Below are positions 7,792 to 15,853 of a stretch of 36,148 nt of DNA, in pieces. The DNA is taken from the NCBI GenBank assembly GCA_903921785.1, contig CAIXRH010000230.1, positions 1-36,148 of the forward strand. The letters run 5' to 3'. The notes beneath the pieces are model-generated. The model did no database searches and had not been told where the DNA came from. It worked only from the letters and a program-made list of their open reading frames with translations. The DNA is from an uncultured Pseudomonadota bacterium (lineage in GTDB: Bacteria > Myxococcota_A > UBA796 > SXON01). Made by a program: the position numbers and the translations under genes. Each line of letters starts with the position of its first letter. The first letter of the stretch is position 1.

Positions 7792-9831
7792 CTACTCCAC
7801 CTCGTGCATCACGTACACCGCGCCCGCGCCCGCGCCGCCGGTGGCTTGGTAGGGCGCGCCGAGGATGAGCTCAACGGCGCCGTCGCCGTCCACGTCGCCG
7901 GTGGCGAGGCCGACCCCGAGGTTGTCGCCGGCGGCCTCGGCGTAGAAGGCGGCGTCGCCGTCGGAGAAGACGTAGGTGCCGGGGGCGGGGTTGGCGAAGA
8001 GGAAGGCGGCGCCCGCGTTCTTGCCGACGGTCGGGTCCCCCTGGGCGCCGAGGAGTAGCTCCTGGACCCCGTCGCCGTCGAGGTCGCCGAGGGCCACGCC
8101 GCCGCCGTACTGGCCGGCGGTGTCGCCGCGGAAGGTGAGGTCGGCGTGGGAGAGGTCGCTGTCGGCGTTGGCGGGGCCGAGCACGACGAAGGCGGCGCCC
8201 GCGGTCGTGGCGAGCGTGTCGTCGTACGAGCTGGCGACGATGTCCGCGAGGCCGTCGCCGTCGAGGTCGCCGGTGGCGAGCCAGAGGCCGGCGTAGCCGT
8301 TGGCGGTGGCGCCGGAGTAACGACCGTCGGCGCCCGAGAGGTCGAGGGTGCCGGGCAGGGGGGAGCTCACGACGTAGAAGCCGCCGGACGCGGGAGCATC
8401 CATCGTGCCCAGGCAGGCGACGACGAGGTCGCCCAAGCCGTCGCCGTCGAGGTCGGCGCCGCCGCTCACGGTGCGTCCGGCGTACACCGAGCCGGACTCG
8501 CCGGTGAGGGTGACGTCGGCGTCGGTGTCGAGCACGAGGTCCCCGGTCAGCGGGCCATACGCCACGAAGGTGAGCCCTCGCCGGTCGGAGGTGTAGTAGG
8601 CGCCGACGACGGCGTCCGCGACGCCGTCGTCGTTGAGGTCGCCGCTGAGGTCGGAGCCATGGCCTCCGTAGGTGTTCGTGGGCGCGAGCAGGTGCGCGAC
8701 GGACGCCTCGCCCAGGGAACGATCCGCCGTGACCGGTCCGAACGCCACGTAGAGCCCGCTCTCCGCGCCGTCGTAGGGCGCGCCGACGCCCACGTCGAGG
8801 GCGCCGTCGCCGTCGACGTCGCCGAGGGAGAGCGAGCGGCCGGCACCCGCGCCGGCTTCGGCGCCGGTGAGGCGGGCACCGACGGACTGGGCCACGCTGT
8901 CGCCGGTGAGCGGTCCGGGGAGCACGAAGGCGCCGCCGAGCTTGCTGTCGGCGAGGAACGTCGCGGCCACCACGTCCTCCTGACCGTCGCCGGTGACGTC
9001 GCCCACCCGCACGATGCGGCCGAGGTCGGTGGCCGCTTCGTCGCTGTAGATGCGCGCGCTCGCGTCCGCCACGCTGCTCACGCCGGAGTAGCCGCAGGTG
9101 GGATCCACGGTGTCGCAGTCGGCGTCGACCCCGTCGCCGCAGGCGTCGTCCGCGCCGGGGAAGACCGCGTCGTCTGCGTCGTCGCAGTCGTCGCCGGTGG
9201 CGGCCCAGCCGAGCCCCGGGTCGCACGCCGTGAGGGGAACGGCGGGGTCGCCGTGACCGTCGTGATCGACGTCCGCATAGCCGGGGGACTCGTGGCCGAG
9301 GTCGGCGACACCGTCGCAGTCGTCGTCTTCGCCATTACAGGCCTCCACCGCGCCAGGATGGACCGCGCTGTCGCCATCGTCGCAGTCCGTGGCGTCCGCC
9401 ACGGTGCCCGACGGCAGCGCGCACACGGCCTGACCCGTGGCCGGATTGCCGAAGCTGTCGCCATCTGCGTCCGCGTACGCGATGACGCCGTCGGTGCGCG
9501 CGTCGCCGTCGCAGTCTTCGTCGCGGCCGGTGCACGTCTCCACGCCGCCGGGGTGTACGGCGGGGTCCATGTCGTTGCAGTCGGTGGCGTCTGCCACGTA
9601 CCCGTTCGGGGCGGCGCAGGCCGAGATCACGGCCGCGGGGTCGCCGTAGCCGTCCATGTCCGCGTCGAGCGCCCAATCGGCAAACACTCCACTGTCGGGA
9701 CAGGTCGCGACAGCGGAAATGTTTGGCCGCGCTGCGGTGTCGGGAGCGGGGGTGGCGCAGCCGGCGGCGAGGAGCAGCGCGAGCGTGGTGACGACCGAAA
9801 CACGGCGCCGAAGCTGGGGAGCGGGGGTCAC
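7792..9831 (-). CDS. MopE-motif and seven-blade FG-GAP lipoprotein
   Basis: A 679-residue predicted surface lipoprotein. The signal peptide MTPAPQLRRR...LALLLAAGC has Cys25 as lipid site. About residues 45-260 hold MopE-type metal-binding repeats (DADMDGYGD, DATDCNDMDPAVHPG, DEDCDG, DADGDSFGN, DVDHDGHGD), known from copper-binding or otherwise Asp-rich secreted proteins of Methylococcus and myxobacteria. They are followed by seven FG-GAP blades: GDVTGDGQED, GDVDGDGALD, GDLNDDGVAD, ADLDGDGLGD, GDLDGDGLAD, GDLDGDGVQE and GDVDGDGAVE, the number expected for one closed propeller. GTG 9831 is preferred over the longer frame to 9942 because it gives an Arg-containing n-region and a proper lipobox. 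Role: calcium-stabilised adhesin or matrix protein (inference). Confidence 0.8.
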   Translation of the reverse strand: MTPAPQLRRRVSVVTTLALLLAAGCATPAPDTAARPNISAVATCPDSGVFADWALDADMDGYGDPAAVISACAAPNGYVADATDCNDMDPAVHPGGVETCTGRDEDCDGDARTDGVIAYADADGDSFGNPATGQAVCALPSGTVADATDCDDGDSAVHPGAVEACNGEDDDCDGVADLGHESPGYADVDHDGHGDPAVPLTACDPGLGWAATGDDCDDADDAVFPGADDACGDGVDADCDTVDPTCGYSGVSSVADASARIYSDEAATDLGRIVRVGDVTGDGQEDVVAATFLADSKLGGAFVLPGPLTGDSVAQSVGARLTGAEAGAGAGRSLSLGDVDGDGALDVGVGAPYDGAESGLYVAFGPVTADRSLGEASVAHLLAPTNTYGGHGSDLSGDLNDDGVADAVVGAYYTSDRRGLTFVAYGPLTGDLVLDTDADVTLTGESGSVYAGRTVSGGADLDGDGLGDLVVACLGTMDAPASGGFYVVSSPLPGTLDLSGADGRYSGATANGYAGLWLATGDLDGDGLADIVASSYDDTLATTAGAAFVVLGPANADSDLSHADLTFRGDTAGQYGGGVALGDLDGDGVQELLLGAQGDPTVGKNAGAAFLFANPAPGTYVFSDGDAAFYAEAAGDNLGVGLATGDVDGDGAVELILGAPYQATGGAGAGAVYVMHEVE

Positions 9832-9876
9832 CGGGGACCCGTAACGCGCGGTGGCCGGCGAGCGCGCGGCGGCGCC

Positions 9877-9930
9877 GCGATTGGCAGCCAACCCACGCCG
9901 CCGCCACGCGGACCGTGATCCGCCAATCGC
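9877..9930. promoter_or_regulatory. 9-bp inverted repeat upstream of MopE/FG-GAP gene
   Basis: GCGATTGGC (9877-9885) and GCCAATCGC (9922-9930) are perfect inverse copies separated by 36 nt, in the 126-nt gap between the GGDEF stop and the MopE/FG-GAP start. It could be an operator pair or a transcript hairpin closing the GGDEF gene. The segment ATCGCCCAGATG next to it recurs at 22484-22495. Confidence 0.35.
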
Positions 9931-9957
9931 CCAGATGAACATCCACTCTCCGAAGGA

Positions 9958-11583
9958 TCAGTCGGCGGCGGTCGGCGCCCCGTCCATCGGCGCTACCACC
10001 ACCCGCGCGCGCCCGGCGTGTTTGGCGCTGTAGAGCGCCTGATCCGCGAGTTGCAGGAGCGAGGCCACCTGGAGCTCTCCCGTGGGGTCCGCCGCGATGC
10101 CCACCGAGATCGTGAGGTTCACCGAGACCCCACCGGCCGCGAACGGCGCCTCGGCCACCACTCGGGCGAGGCGCTCCCCCAGCGATTGCGCGTGCATGGC
10201 GGGGGTGTTCGGCATCGTGACGCAGAACTCCTCGCCACCCCAGCGCGCCACCGAGTCGCTTCCTCGGAGGCATCGCTGAAGTCGCGACGCCAGCTCCACG
10301 AGGACGGCGTCCCCGACGGCGTGACCGAAACGGTCGTTCACCGTCTTGAAATGATCGACGTCGACCAGGGCCAGGGCGAGCGCCGGCGCCCGGTCGAGCC
10401 CGTCGAGCACCGCTTGCTGGTGGCGGCGGTTGGGGAGCCCGGTGAGCACGTCGGTGCGCGCCAGCGCTTCGAGCTGGCCCTGAAGCAACTCCCGCTGGGC
10501 CAACGCGGCGGCGAGCTCCTCGTTGAGCCTCTGCAACTCCGTGGACCGTACGCGCTCGCGAGCCGCCTCCCGGCGCATTGTCTCCGCCTCCAGCCGCAGC
10601 TCCGCGACCCGCACCCGATCGGCGACGTGCGCCGCCGCCTCCGTGCCGCGGGTGCCGAGGTGGGCCCAGAGCGCCTGGAGCGCGCCGGCGGCGTCCCCCA
10701 TGCCCTCGCGAGCTTGCGCGAGGTACTGGAGACAGTTGGCCTCGATGGAGCCAAAGGCCCGGGCCCGGGCGGCAGCGAGGCAGGCCTCCAGTCGGTCGGC
10801 CGCCGCGTCGAACCGGCCGATCTCCACGAGGTGCCGCCCGATGATGAACTGGTGGCGCGTGTGCTGCCAGACGTCCCCGAGGCGGGTGAGGATGCGGAGG
10901 CTCTCTTCGTAGGACGCCAGCCCGTCGTCCACCCGCCCTTCCTGGATGAGCACCCCGCCGAACCCGGCGTGGTAGAGCGCGTGGCCGTTGGGCCAGTCCA
11001 GCGCGAGGGCGAGCGGCAGCCCCTCTTCGTAGCAGGAGCGGGCTTCCGCGGTCCGTCCGGCGCGCTGCAGGGCGCCGCCGAGGTTGCAGAGGGCGTGGGC
11101 GATGAGCCGCGGCTCGCCGACTTCCCGCAGCAGCTCCAGCGCCCGACGCGTGTAGCGCTCGTAGGGGCCCGGCTCGTCGTGCTCCCCGTAGAGAAACCCG
11201 AGGTTCGCCGTAAAGGTTGCCTCCTGCCGGAGCTCGCCCAGGTGATGCGCGAGGTCGGCCGCGTCGTGCCAGGCGCGCGCGGCCCGGGCGACGTCCCCGA
11301 GGTGGGTGTAGGCGACGGCCAGGGCCGAGCGCGCGGGGAGGTCCAGGGAAGGATCGGGCTCGGCGGCGAGGTGATTCACGCCTCGCTCAAGGAGCACCGC
11401 GGCCTCCGTCGTGGCGCCGAGGGCATCCCACACCACGCCGGCGAGCACCTCTTCCCAGGCGGTCGCCCCGGTCGGCCCCAGGAGCGCAGGGTCGTCCCGA
11501 ACCCGGTCTGGCGCGGTGGAGACGATCGCCCGCACCAGCGCGACCGCCAGCTCCCGCTCCGCGCGCTTCGGTGCGCTCTCCAC
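9958..11583 (-). CDS. TPR-GGDEF diguanylate cyclase
   Basis: A 541-residue soluble protein. Residues about 85-310 are tetratricopeptide-type helical repeats (for example ALCNLGGALQRAGRTAEARSCYEEGL and AGFGGVLIQEGRVDDGLASYEESL-like units). Residues 320-372 form a coiled coil. Residues about 374-535 are a GGDEF domain with DVDHFKTVNDRFGH (metal Asp), RWGGEEF (catalytic GGEEF 449-453) and the RGSD inhibitory I-site (440-443), five residues before GGEEF. It should make c-di-GMP with product feedback; the TPR part presumably senses a partner protein. No signal peptide or membrane helix is seen. The annotated GTG is the first usual start in the frame, yet the frame stays open and partly coding-like for about 60 codons upstream with only CTG candidates, so the N-terminus is uncertain. 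Confidence 0.88.
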   Translation of the reverse strand: MESAPKRAERELAVALVRAIVSTAPDRVRDDPALLGPTGATAWEEVLAGVVWDALGATTEAAVLLERGVNHLAAEPDPSLDLPARSALAVAYTHLGDVARAARAWHDAADLAHHLGELRQEATFTANLGFLYGEHDEPGPYERYTRRALELLREVGEPRLIAHALCNLGGALQRAGRTAEARSCYEEGLPLALALDWPNGHALYHAGFGGVLIQEGRVDDGLASYEESLRILTRLGDVWQHTRHQFIIGRHLVEIGRFDAAADRLEACLAAARARAFGSIEANCLQYLAQAREGMGDAAGALQALWAHLGTRGTEAAAHVADRVRVAELRLEAETMRREAARERVRSTELQRLNEELAAALAQRELLQGQLEALARTDVLTGLPNRRHQQAVLDGLDRAPALALALVDVDHFKTVNDRFGHAVGDAVLVELASRLQRCLRGSDSVARWGGEEFCVTMPNTPAMHAQSLGERLARVVAEAPFAAGGVSVNLTISVGIAADPTGELQVASLLQLADQALYSAKHAGRARVVVAPMDGAPTAAD

Positions 11584-11781
11584 CTCCGCGGCTTCCCTTA
11601 CGATTCGAGCGAGCTCGGTCCGAACGGCCGGGGCATTTGCGGACAGATGGGTCGCCAGATCGGACCAGACCGGGCCCAGGATGCGAAGAACGTACTTCGG
11701 AAGCTCGGGAGTCTTGGCGGGCGGGGGCGTCAGCGGAGGGGCGGGGAGGGGCGCGCGCGCGCTCTATCCGGGTGGGGCGGG

Positions 11782-11803
11782 GGTGTCGCGTGGGGGCGAC
11801 ACC
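11782..11803 (-). terminator. Stem-loop at GST stop
   Basis: GGTGTCGC (11782-11789) pairs perfectly with GCGACACC (11796-11803) around GTGGGG, and the stem touches the GST stop codon. Position and strength suggest 3'-end formation for the GST message. A GC-rich run, not a U tract, follows. The rest of 11584-11781 holds a small CGAAG/CTTCG inverted repeat (11684-11699) and no other recognised gene. Confidence 0.5.
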
Positions 11804-12519
11804 TACCCATCCAGCTCCGGATACCGCCGGAAGATCCCATGCTCGTTGAACGCCTGCCTCCGCGGCGACAGGAGGTACGCGGCGATGTTCGGCAACGCCG
11901 CGACCCGCTGACGCAGCACCTGAAGCTCCGCCGGGACCTCCCGGGCGTAGGCCAGCGGAAATGCGTAGTCCAAACCGGACAGCACCTGGAACAGCGACAG
12001 GTCCACGTAGCCGCGGGTGGCCCCGAGCAGCCACGGCCCGCCGCTCGCGGCGAGCACCCGCCGGAAGTAGCTGAAGAAGGCGGGCATCCGCTCGGTGCGG
12101 AACTGAGCGGCCTTCACCGCCGCCGCCTCCCGTTGCTCCTCGTAGTATTTGCCGATCGCCAGCGGGTGGTGAGTGTCGTGGGCCTCCGCCACAAGGTCCA
12201 TCACCGTGAGCTGGAGCTGCACGGCGTGGGCGCGGGCTTCGGGGTCGGCGGGGACGAGCCCGTGCCGCTCGCCGATCCACGCGCAGATCGCCGCGGTCTG
12301 CGCGAGCACGAGGTCGCCCACCTGGAGAATCGGGGGTGCGAAGGGAGGGATTCCTCCCAGCGCGCCCTTGCGCGCCGCGACCACCGCGCCCGCGCCGCCG
12401 CCCTCCGACGCCGGCAGTCGGCCCACGTCCACGTAGGGGGCGCCCGCTTCTTCGAGGGCGAGACGGACGAATTCGCCACGACCGGGAAGGCCGGGCCAGT
12501 AGTAGAGGCGGTAGGGCAT
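11803..12519 (-). CDS. Glutathione S-transferase family protein
   Basis: A 238-residue cytosolic enzyme. The N-terminal thioredoxin fold reads MPYRLYYWPGLPGRGEFVRLA, with Tyr6/7 as candidate catalytic Tyr; PILQVGDLVLAQTAAICAWI carries the cis-Pro (P63-type) and the glutathione gamma-glutamyl site (Q-T/S). The C-terminal all-helical domain contains YVDLSLFQVL, the N-capping region. The GRGEFVRLALEEAG and Tyr pattern resembles sigma/alpha/pi-type GSTs. It may detoxify electrophiles or isomerise metabolites; the partner substrate is unknown. ATG at 12519 matches the usual family start. No Shine-Dalgarno is visible, but a TACTGT box lies 20 nt upstream. Confidence 0.85.
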   Translation of the reverse strand: MPYRLYYWPGLPGRGEFVRLALEEAGAPYVDVGRLPASEGGGAGAVVAARKGALGGIPPFAPPILQVGDLVLAQTAAICAWIGERHGLVPADPEARAHAVQLQLTVMDLVAEAHDTHHPLAIGKYYEEQREAAAVKAAQFRTERMPAFFSYFRRVLAASGGPWLLGATRGYVDLSLFQVLSGLDYAFPLAYAREVPAELQVLRQRVAALPNIAAYLLSPRRQAFNEHGIFRRYPELDG

Positions 12520-12539
12520 GGGGCGCTCGGGGGGGGACG

Positions 12540-12545
12540 ACAGTA
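12540..12545 (-). promoter_or_regulatory. Putative -10 box of GST gene
   Basis: TACTGT on the minus strand (preceded by CGCGC) lies 20 nt before the GST ATG. The same hexamer precedes the Pro-rich lipoprotein gene at 25612-25617. No clear -35 is seen. Confidence 0.3.
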
Positions 12546-12574
12546 GCGCGGCGGGGGGGCCGGCGCGCCCACGA

Positions 12575-13300
12575 TCACCCGCAGCTATACGCCCCCGCCA
12601 GGTCCGTGCCCTGGGGCTCCATTCCGTCGAGCTTCGGCGCCGGGGGCTCGTAGATCATCTCGAAGCTCAAGGTGTCGCTGGCGCCGCCGCCGCAGTCCAT
12701 CACCTCCTCCGGCGGATCGGTGACCACGAAGGCGGTGTGCACCACCGCGCGCCACGTCGCCCCGTCGATCGTGAGCTCCACCGGCGCTCCGGCGGTCGCG
12801 ACAACCTCGCCATCGTCCGTCTGGAAGACGACGTCGTGGTACTCCACGCCCCACGCGCCGCTGACCTCGATGGTGCCGGTGCCGACGGCGTCGCCGTAGT
12901 CCACGAAGCCCTCCCCGAAGGCGTCGGTGGCGAGGCCGAGGGCGTGTACCTGCGCCACGAACATCGGCGCGGGGGGCTCGTCGCCCGCCACGGTGTCGAT
13001 CTCCACGTCACGGGGGTTGCTGCCCCACACCGCGCCGAGGGTGGTCGCGACGTCCACGCCGTGGAAGACGGAGAGGTCGGACGCGCCGGGCGCGTGGACG
13101 TCCACCTCGCCGGTGGTGCCGTCGCCGAGGTCGACGGAGAGCGCCCAGTCGCGACCCTCGCCCGTGACCGTCGTGAGGCCCTCGTAGCTCGCTTCGTCCC
13201 AGGAGTCGGTGCCGTCGGACGCGCGGAGCGACTCGAGGCGGGTGGTCTCCCCGGACTCCGGGGTGGCGCAGGCGGTGAGGGCGAGGGCGACGAACAGCAT
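12575..13300 (-). CDS. Predicted lipoprotein, function unknown
   Basis: A 241-residue protein starting MLFVALALTAC (lipid Cys11) and ending YSCG. The body is beta-rich (for example WALSVDLGDGTTGEVDVHAP, GTIEVSGAWGVEYHDVVF) with few cysteines (a CGGG and a C-terminal Cys). I see no known motif. The ATG at 13300 has GGAG six nt upstream; the longer open frame to 13597 reads through the dispersed repeat and is Arg/Pro-rich, so I reject it. The next minus-strand gene upstream is the metzincin, 322 nt away, so this is probably its own transcription unit. Confidence 0.6.
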   Translation of the reverse strand: MLFVALALTACATPESGETTRLESLRASDGTDSWDEASYEGLTTVTGEGRDWALSVDLGDGTTGEVDVHAPGASDLSVFHGVDVATTLGAVWGSNPRDVEIDTVAGDEPPAPMFVAQVHALGLATDAFGEGFVDYGDAVGTGTIEVSGAWGVEYHDVVFQTDDGEVVATAGAPVELTIDGATWRAVVHTAFVVTDPPEEVMDCGGGASDTLSFEMIYEPPAPKLDGMEPQGTDLAGAYSCG

Positions 13301-13544
13301 GGGAGGCTCCGGTTGGCAGCCGAAACTGCAAGCCCCATGCCATCGCGGGAGAACGTGCTGAACTCGCGGAGGGGGCGGGGGCGGCAGGGCGCGGGTGCCG
13401 TGGGCAGGGCCTGGGGCGAGGCCGAGGGCCATGACCAGGGAGCGGCGCGGGTGCCCCGCCTTGCCCACCGGCCGACGTCGGCGGTCGAGGAGCCGCGGTC
13501 GGCGAGAAGGGCGGGGCGGGCGGGGCGCGCCACGGCGGCGCCGC

Positions 13545-13600
13545 GCCGACGCCTGTCGTGGCTCGCGACGGTGCTGCCGAGACGGGAGGGGGGACAAAAA
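13545..13600 (+). repeat. Dispersed intergenic repeat, copy A
   Basis: It reads GCCGACG, then TGTCGTGGCTCGCGACGGT, then CTGC, then CGGGAGGGGGGAC, then an A run. Copies B (15768-15853, plus) and C (22484-22580, minus) share the same order of blocks. A and B lie in the same orientation on either side of the three-gene Ig/HEAT/metzincin group. It may be a mobile non-autonomous element or a conserved RNA/protein target. Confidence 0.5.
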
Positions 13601-13611
13601 GCCCCCTTCCG
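13583..13611 (-). terminator. Stem-loop after metzincin gene
   Basis: Positions 13583-13592 pair with 13602-13611 (10 bp, one G-T) around a loop with five A on the plus strand. It starts 11 nt past the metzincin stop on the minus strand. It overlaps the end of repeat copy A. Confidence 0.45.
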
Positions 13612-13622
13612 CCTCGCGAAGC

Positions 13623-14738
13623 TCAGTCCGGGATGGTGATCGGGTTGCGCGCCACCACCCAGCCCTGATCGGCCGAGAAGGTGGTCGCGGTGCCGACCTG
13701 AGCGGTCGGCCACATCACGTTCTCCGCGCCGCTGCCGGCGCACTCGGCGCTGGTGAGCGCGCCGTCGCCGTCGGAGTCGCTGCACTCGGGGGTGTCGTCG
13801 AGCGGGTCCACCCCGGTGAGGTCCTTCTCGGTGGGGTGGAACAACCCCAGGAAGTGCCCGCCTTCGTGCGCCATGATGAGCGCGATCTCGTCCGGAGAGG
13901 CGTCGAGGTCGGCTGCGTTGATGACCACGCCCGACTTCGAGGTGCCCCCGTAGCCGGCGACGCCCGGGGGGCCGCCGGAGAGGCCGAGGATCGAGGCGCC
14001 GTCGCCGAGATCGATGTCCTGCACGAAGAAGAACGTGAGCTCGGGGCCGTCGCTCGCGGTGCGGAGCAGGTCGCCGAACTCTTCGGCGCCCTCGATGGTG
14101 GTGTAGGTGTCGGTGGCGCCGTCGAAGTCGGTGTAACGGACGTTCCCCACGGCCAACCCGAGGTCGGACCAGAGGTCGTCGAGCGTGGTGAGCGCCGACT
14201 GCAGCCCCTCATGACCGGCGCCGCTCTGGGCGTTGAGGCCGGCGGAGAGGCCGTCGACCCCCACGAAGACGAGGTTCACGTCCACCGTGTTGGTGGCCGC
14301 GGTGTCGCCGATGCGGTTGATCGCCGCGCAGCTCACGGTGGTGGGCAGGTCGGAGGCCGAGATGTACAGCCCGAGCGTCCAGGTTCCGGCGGCCGCCTCG
14401 AGGTTCGGCGACACGGGCACCAGCACCGGGAGCGTGTCGTCGAGCACGCTCACGCGGAGCCCGCCGGAGGAGGGCGCGTCGTCGTCGTACACCGCGGAGC
14501 CGCTGGCGTCGGTGACGTCGTCCGCCGTGGCGAGCGTGTCGTAGCCGTAGGGCCCGCAGAAGACCTCGCTGCTCACGACGCCCTCGGGCATGTCCCAGGG
14601 CACATCGACCAGGCCATCGGCGTCGGTCTTGAAGGGGCCGAGGTCCTCGTAGCTGAGGTTCTCGGCGTTCTGTCCGGTGCCGCTGTCGCAGCCGGCGAGG
14701 AGGAGGGCGAGCGTGGCCCCGACCAGGAGGCGGCTCAC
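13623..14738 (-). CDS. Metzincin-type zinc protease lipoprotein
   Basis: A 371-residue predicted lipoprotein. Signal peptide MSRLLVGATLALLLAGC gives lipid Cys17. A beta-rich N-terminal half runs to about 150. The catalytic region contains HEGGHFLGLFH (His291, Glu292, His295, His301), an exact HExxHxxGxxH zinc site, and NVMW with Met342 as probable Met-turn. These are the hallmarks of metzincins such as the pappalysin and matrixin groups. A DSDGDGALTS calcium-like loop (321-330) lies between the helix and the Met-turn. It probably cleaves extracellular protein while tethered to the membrane. It starts with GTG overlapping the stop of the HEAT gene (GTGA), so the pair is translationally coupled. 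Confidence 0.82.
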   Translation of the reverse strand: MSRLLVGATLALLLAGCDSGTGQNAENLSYEDLGPFKTDADGLVDVPWDMPEGVVSSEVFCGPYGYDTLATADDVTDASGSAVYDDDAPSSGGLRVSVLDDTLPVLVPVSPNLEAAAGTWTLGLYISASDLPTTVSCAAINRIGDTAATNTVDVNLVFVGVDGLSAGLNAQSGAGHEGLQSALTTLDDLWSDLGLAVGNVRYTDFDGATDTYTTIEGAEEFGDLLRTASDGPELTFFFVQDIDLGDGASILGLSGGPPGVAGYGGTSKSGVVINAADLDASPDEIALIMAHEGGHFLGLFHPTEKDLTGVDPLDDTPECSDSDGDGALTSAECAGSGAENVMWPTAQVGTATTFSADQGWVVARNPITIPD

Positions 14739-15286
14739 GGCTTCACCCCCTTCTTCAGCACGGCGAGGACGTTGGTGTCGGTCTCCACGGCGGCGCGCGC
14801 CTGGATCGCGGCGGTGGCGGACGGGTCCTTCACCTTCACCAGCGCGCGGGCGGCGGAGAGGCGCAGGTTACTGTCGGCGTCCGCGAGGGCGACCGAGAGC
14901 TCGGGCACCGCCGCCGCGCCCCAGCCGTGGCCGAGGCCGGCGCAGGCCTTCCGGCGGAGCAGCACGGGCGTCGAGTGATCGGCCAGGGTGGTGCTCAGGA
15001 AGGTGTGCGCGGCGTCGCTGGGGAAGAAGCCGAGGGCGACGAGGGCGTTGCCCCGCTGGGTGGGCACGCCTGCCGGATCTTTCGCGATCGTCACGAGCTC
15101 GGCCTCGGCCTCGGGGCCGAGCGCCTTCCACTCGGCGGCAGTGGCCGGCTTCTCCATCCCGGAGAGCAGCTCCACGACCTTCTGGTGGAGCGTGGTGGCG
15201 GCGGGAGCGGCGAGGGTCGTAGGGGCGGCAGAGGCGGCCGTCGCCGGGGCGCCTGCGAGCGCCAGGGACGTGAGGAGGAGGAACAT
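14735..15286 (-). CDS. Exported HEAT-repeat protein
   Basis: A 183-residue protein with signal peptide MFLLLTSLALAGAPA followed by an Ala/Thr/Pro segment. Residues about 45-183 are HEAT-like helical hairpins (RGNALVALGFFPSDAAHTFL, LLRRKACAGLGHGWGAAAVPEL, NLRLSAARALVKVKDPSATA). Such solenoids usually bind other proteins; no catalytic motif is seen. It is the middle gene of the Ig-like/HEAT/metzincin group: it starts 10 nt after the Ig-like lipoprotein stop, with GGAG seven nt before its ATG, and its stop overlaps the metzincin start. A scaffold, chaperone or inhibitor role for the protease is a reasonable guess only. Confidence 0.7.
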   Translation of the reverse strand: MFLLLTSLALAGAPATAASAAPTTLAAPAATTLHQKVVELLSGMEKPATAAEWKALGPEAEAELVTIAKDPAGVPTQRGNALVALGFFPSDAAHTFLSTTLADHSTPVLLRRKACAGLGHGWGAAAVPELSVALADADSNLRLSAARALVKVKDPSATAAIQARAAVETDTNVLAVLKKGVKP

Positions 15287-15296
15287 TCGCGCTCCG

Positions 15297-15710
15297 TTAT
15301 CCGGTGATGCGGTTGGGGGTGAAGGTGACGGGGACGGGGATGCTGGCTGGCTCGCCGTCGGTGTCGATCTCGAAGGAGGTGGAGACGTCGGTCCCTTCGG
15401 TCCCTGGCGGGTAACCGCACAGCCCCACGGTGAAGACGTAGGCGCTTCCCGGGTGGACCACGTCCAGGTCTACCGGGAACTCCTGCGTGGTGAACCCGGC
15501 GATGCAGAACACGTCGGGGTCGGGCTCGGGGAGGCTGAGGTTGCCGTCCGTCTCGCCGGTGTTGGTGACGTGCAGCTCCATCTGGGCGTAGCCGCCCTCG
15601 GGCATCTGGTCGGCGGAGGGGAAGTCCACCGGGCCGAAGTCGAGGCTCTCGGGGGTGAGGGAGAACGACACCGTCTCGGTGCCGCAGCCGAAGGCGAACA
15701 GCAGCAACAT
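15297..15710 (-). CDS. Small lipoprotein with ASH/DUF1573-like Ig domain
   Basis: A 137-residue predicted lipoprotein, MLLLFAFGC with lipid Cys9. The rest is one Ig-like sandwich of the ASH/DUF1573 kind: SLTPESLDFGPVDF followed by MELHVTNTGETDGNLSL is the usual first-strands signature. It has paired cysteines (FCIAGF, GLCGYP). The frame extends to 15854, but those extra 48 residues are Pro/Arg-rich and cover repeat copy B, so I start at the ATG at 15710. A TACACT box ends exactly 6 nt before this ATG with no Shine-Dalgarno, suggesting a leaderless mRNA that then runs through the HEAT and metzincin genes. Confidence 0.7.
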   Translation of the reverse strand: MLLLFAFGCGTETVSFSLTPESLDFGPVDFPSADQMPEGGYAQMELHVTNTGETDGNLSLPEPDPDVFCIAGFTTQEFPVDLDVVHPGSAYVFTVGLCGYPPGTEGTDVSTSFEIDTDGEPASIPVPVTFTPNRITG

Positions 15711-15716
15711 CCGCGT

Positions 15717-15722
15717 AGTGTA
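15717..15722 (-). promoter_or_regulatory. Putative -10 box, leaderless Ig-like lipoprotein
   Basis: On the minus strand TACACT, then ACGCGG, then ATG. The context GCGCTACACT resembles GCGCTACGCT before the FG-GAP gene. Confidence 0.4.
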
Positions 15723-15767
15723 GCGCGGTGGTGGGCGCCCCGGCGACGCGTCTGGCCCGGGGGAGCG

Positions 15768-15853
15768 GCCCGGAGGAAAGCCGACGCGGGTCGTGGCTCG
15801 CGAGGGTGGAGGAGGGCCGAGAGGGGGGACCCACCCCGAGATCCTGGGCGTCA
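15768..15853 (+). repeat. Dispersed intergenic repeat, copy B
   Basis: It begins GCCCGGAGG, then GCCGACGCGGGTCGTGGCTC, GCGAGGGT, GAGAGGGGGGACCCA and ends ATCCTGGGCG. Copy C has the same block order, including the starting GCCCGGAGG and an ending ATCTGGGCG. It lies 60-140 nt upstream of the Ig-like lipoprotein gene. Confidence 0.5.

Larger units (their letters stand above)
13301..13622. other. Non-coding interval with repeat copy A
   Basis: There is no convincing gene in these 322 nt. The region carries copy A of the dispersed repeat (13545-13600) and a 10-bp stem-loop (13583-13611) close to the metzincin stop. The remainder, 13301-13540, is G-rich and shows only shadow frames. Confidence 0.5.

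Noticed and set aside
11684-11699. CGAAG-N6-CTTCG palindrome as a LexA-type SOS box
   Set aside because: The half-site spacing and sequence do not match the GAAC-N4-GTTC pattern, and no SOS gene follows.
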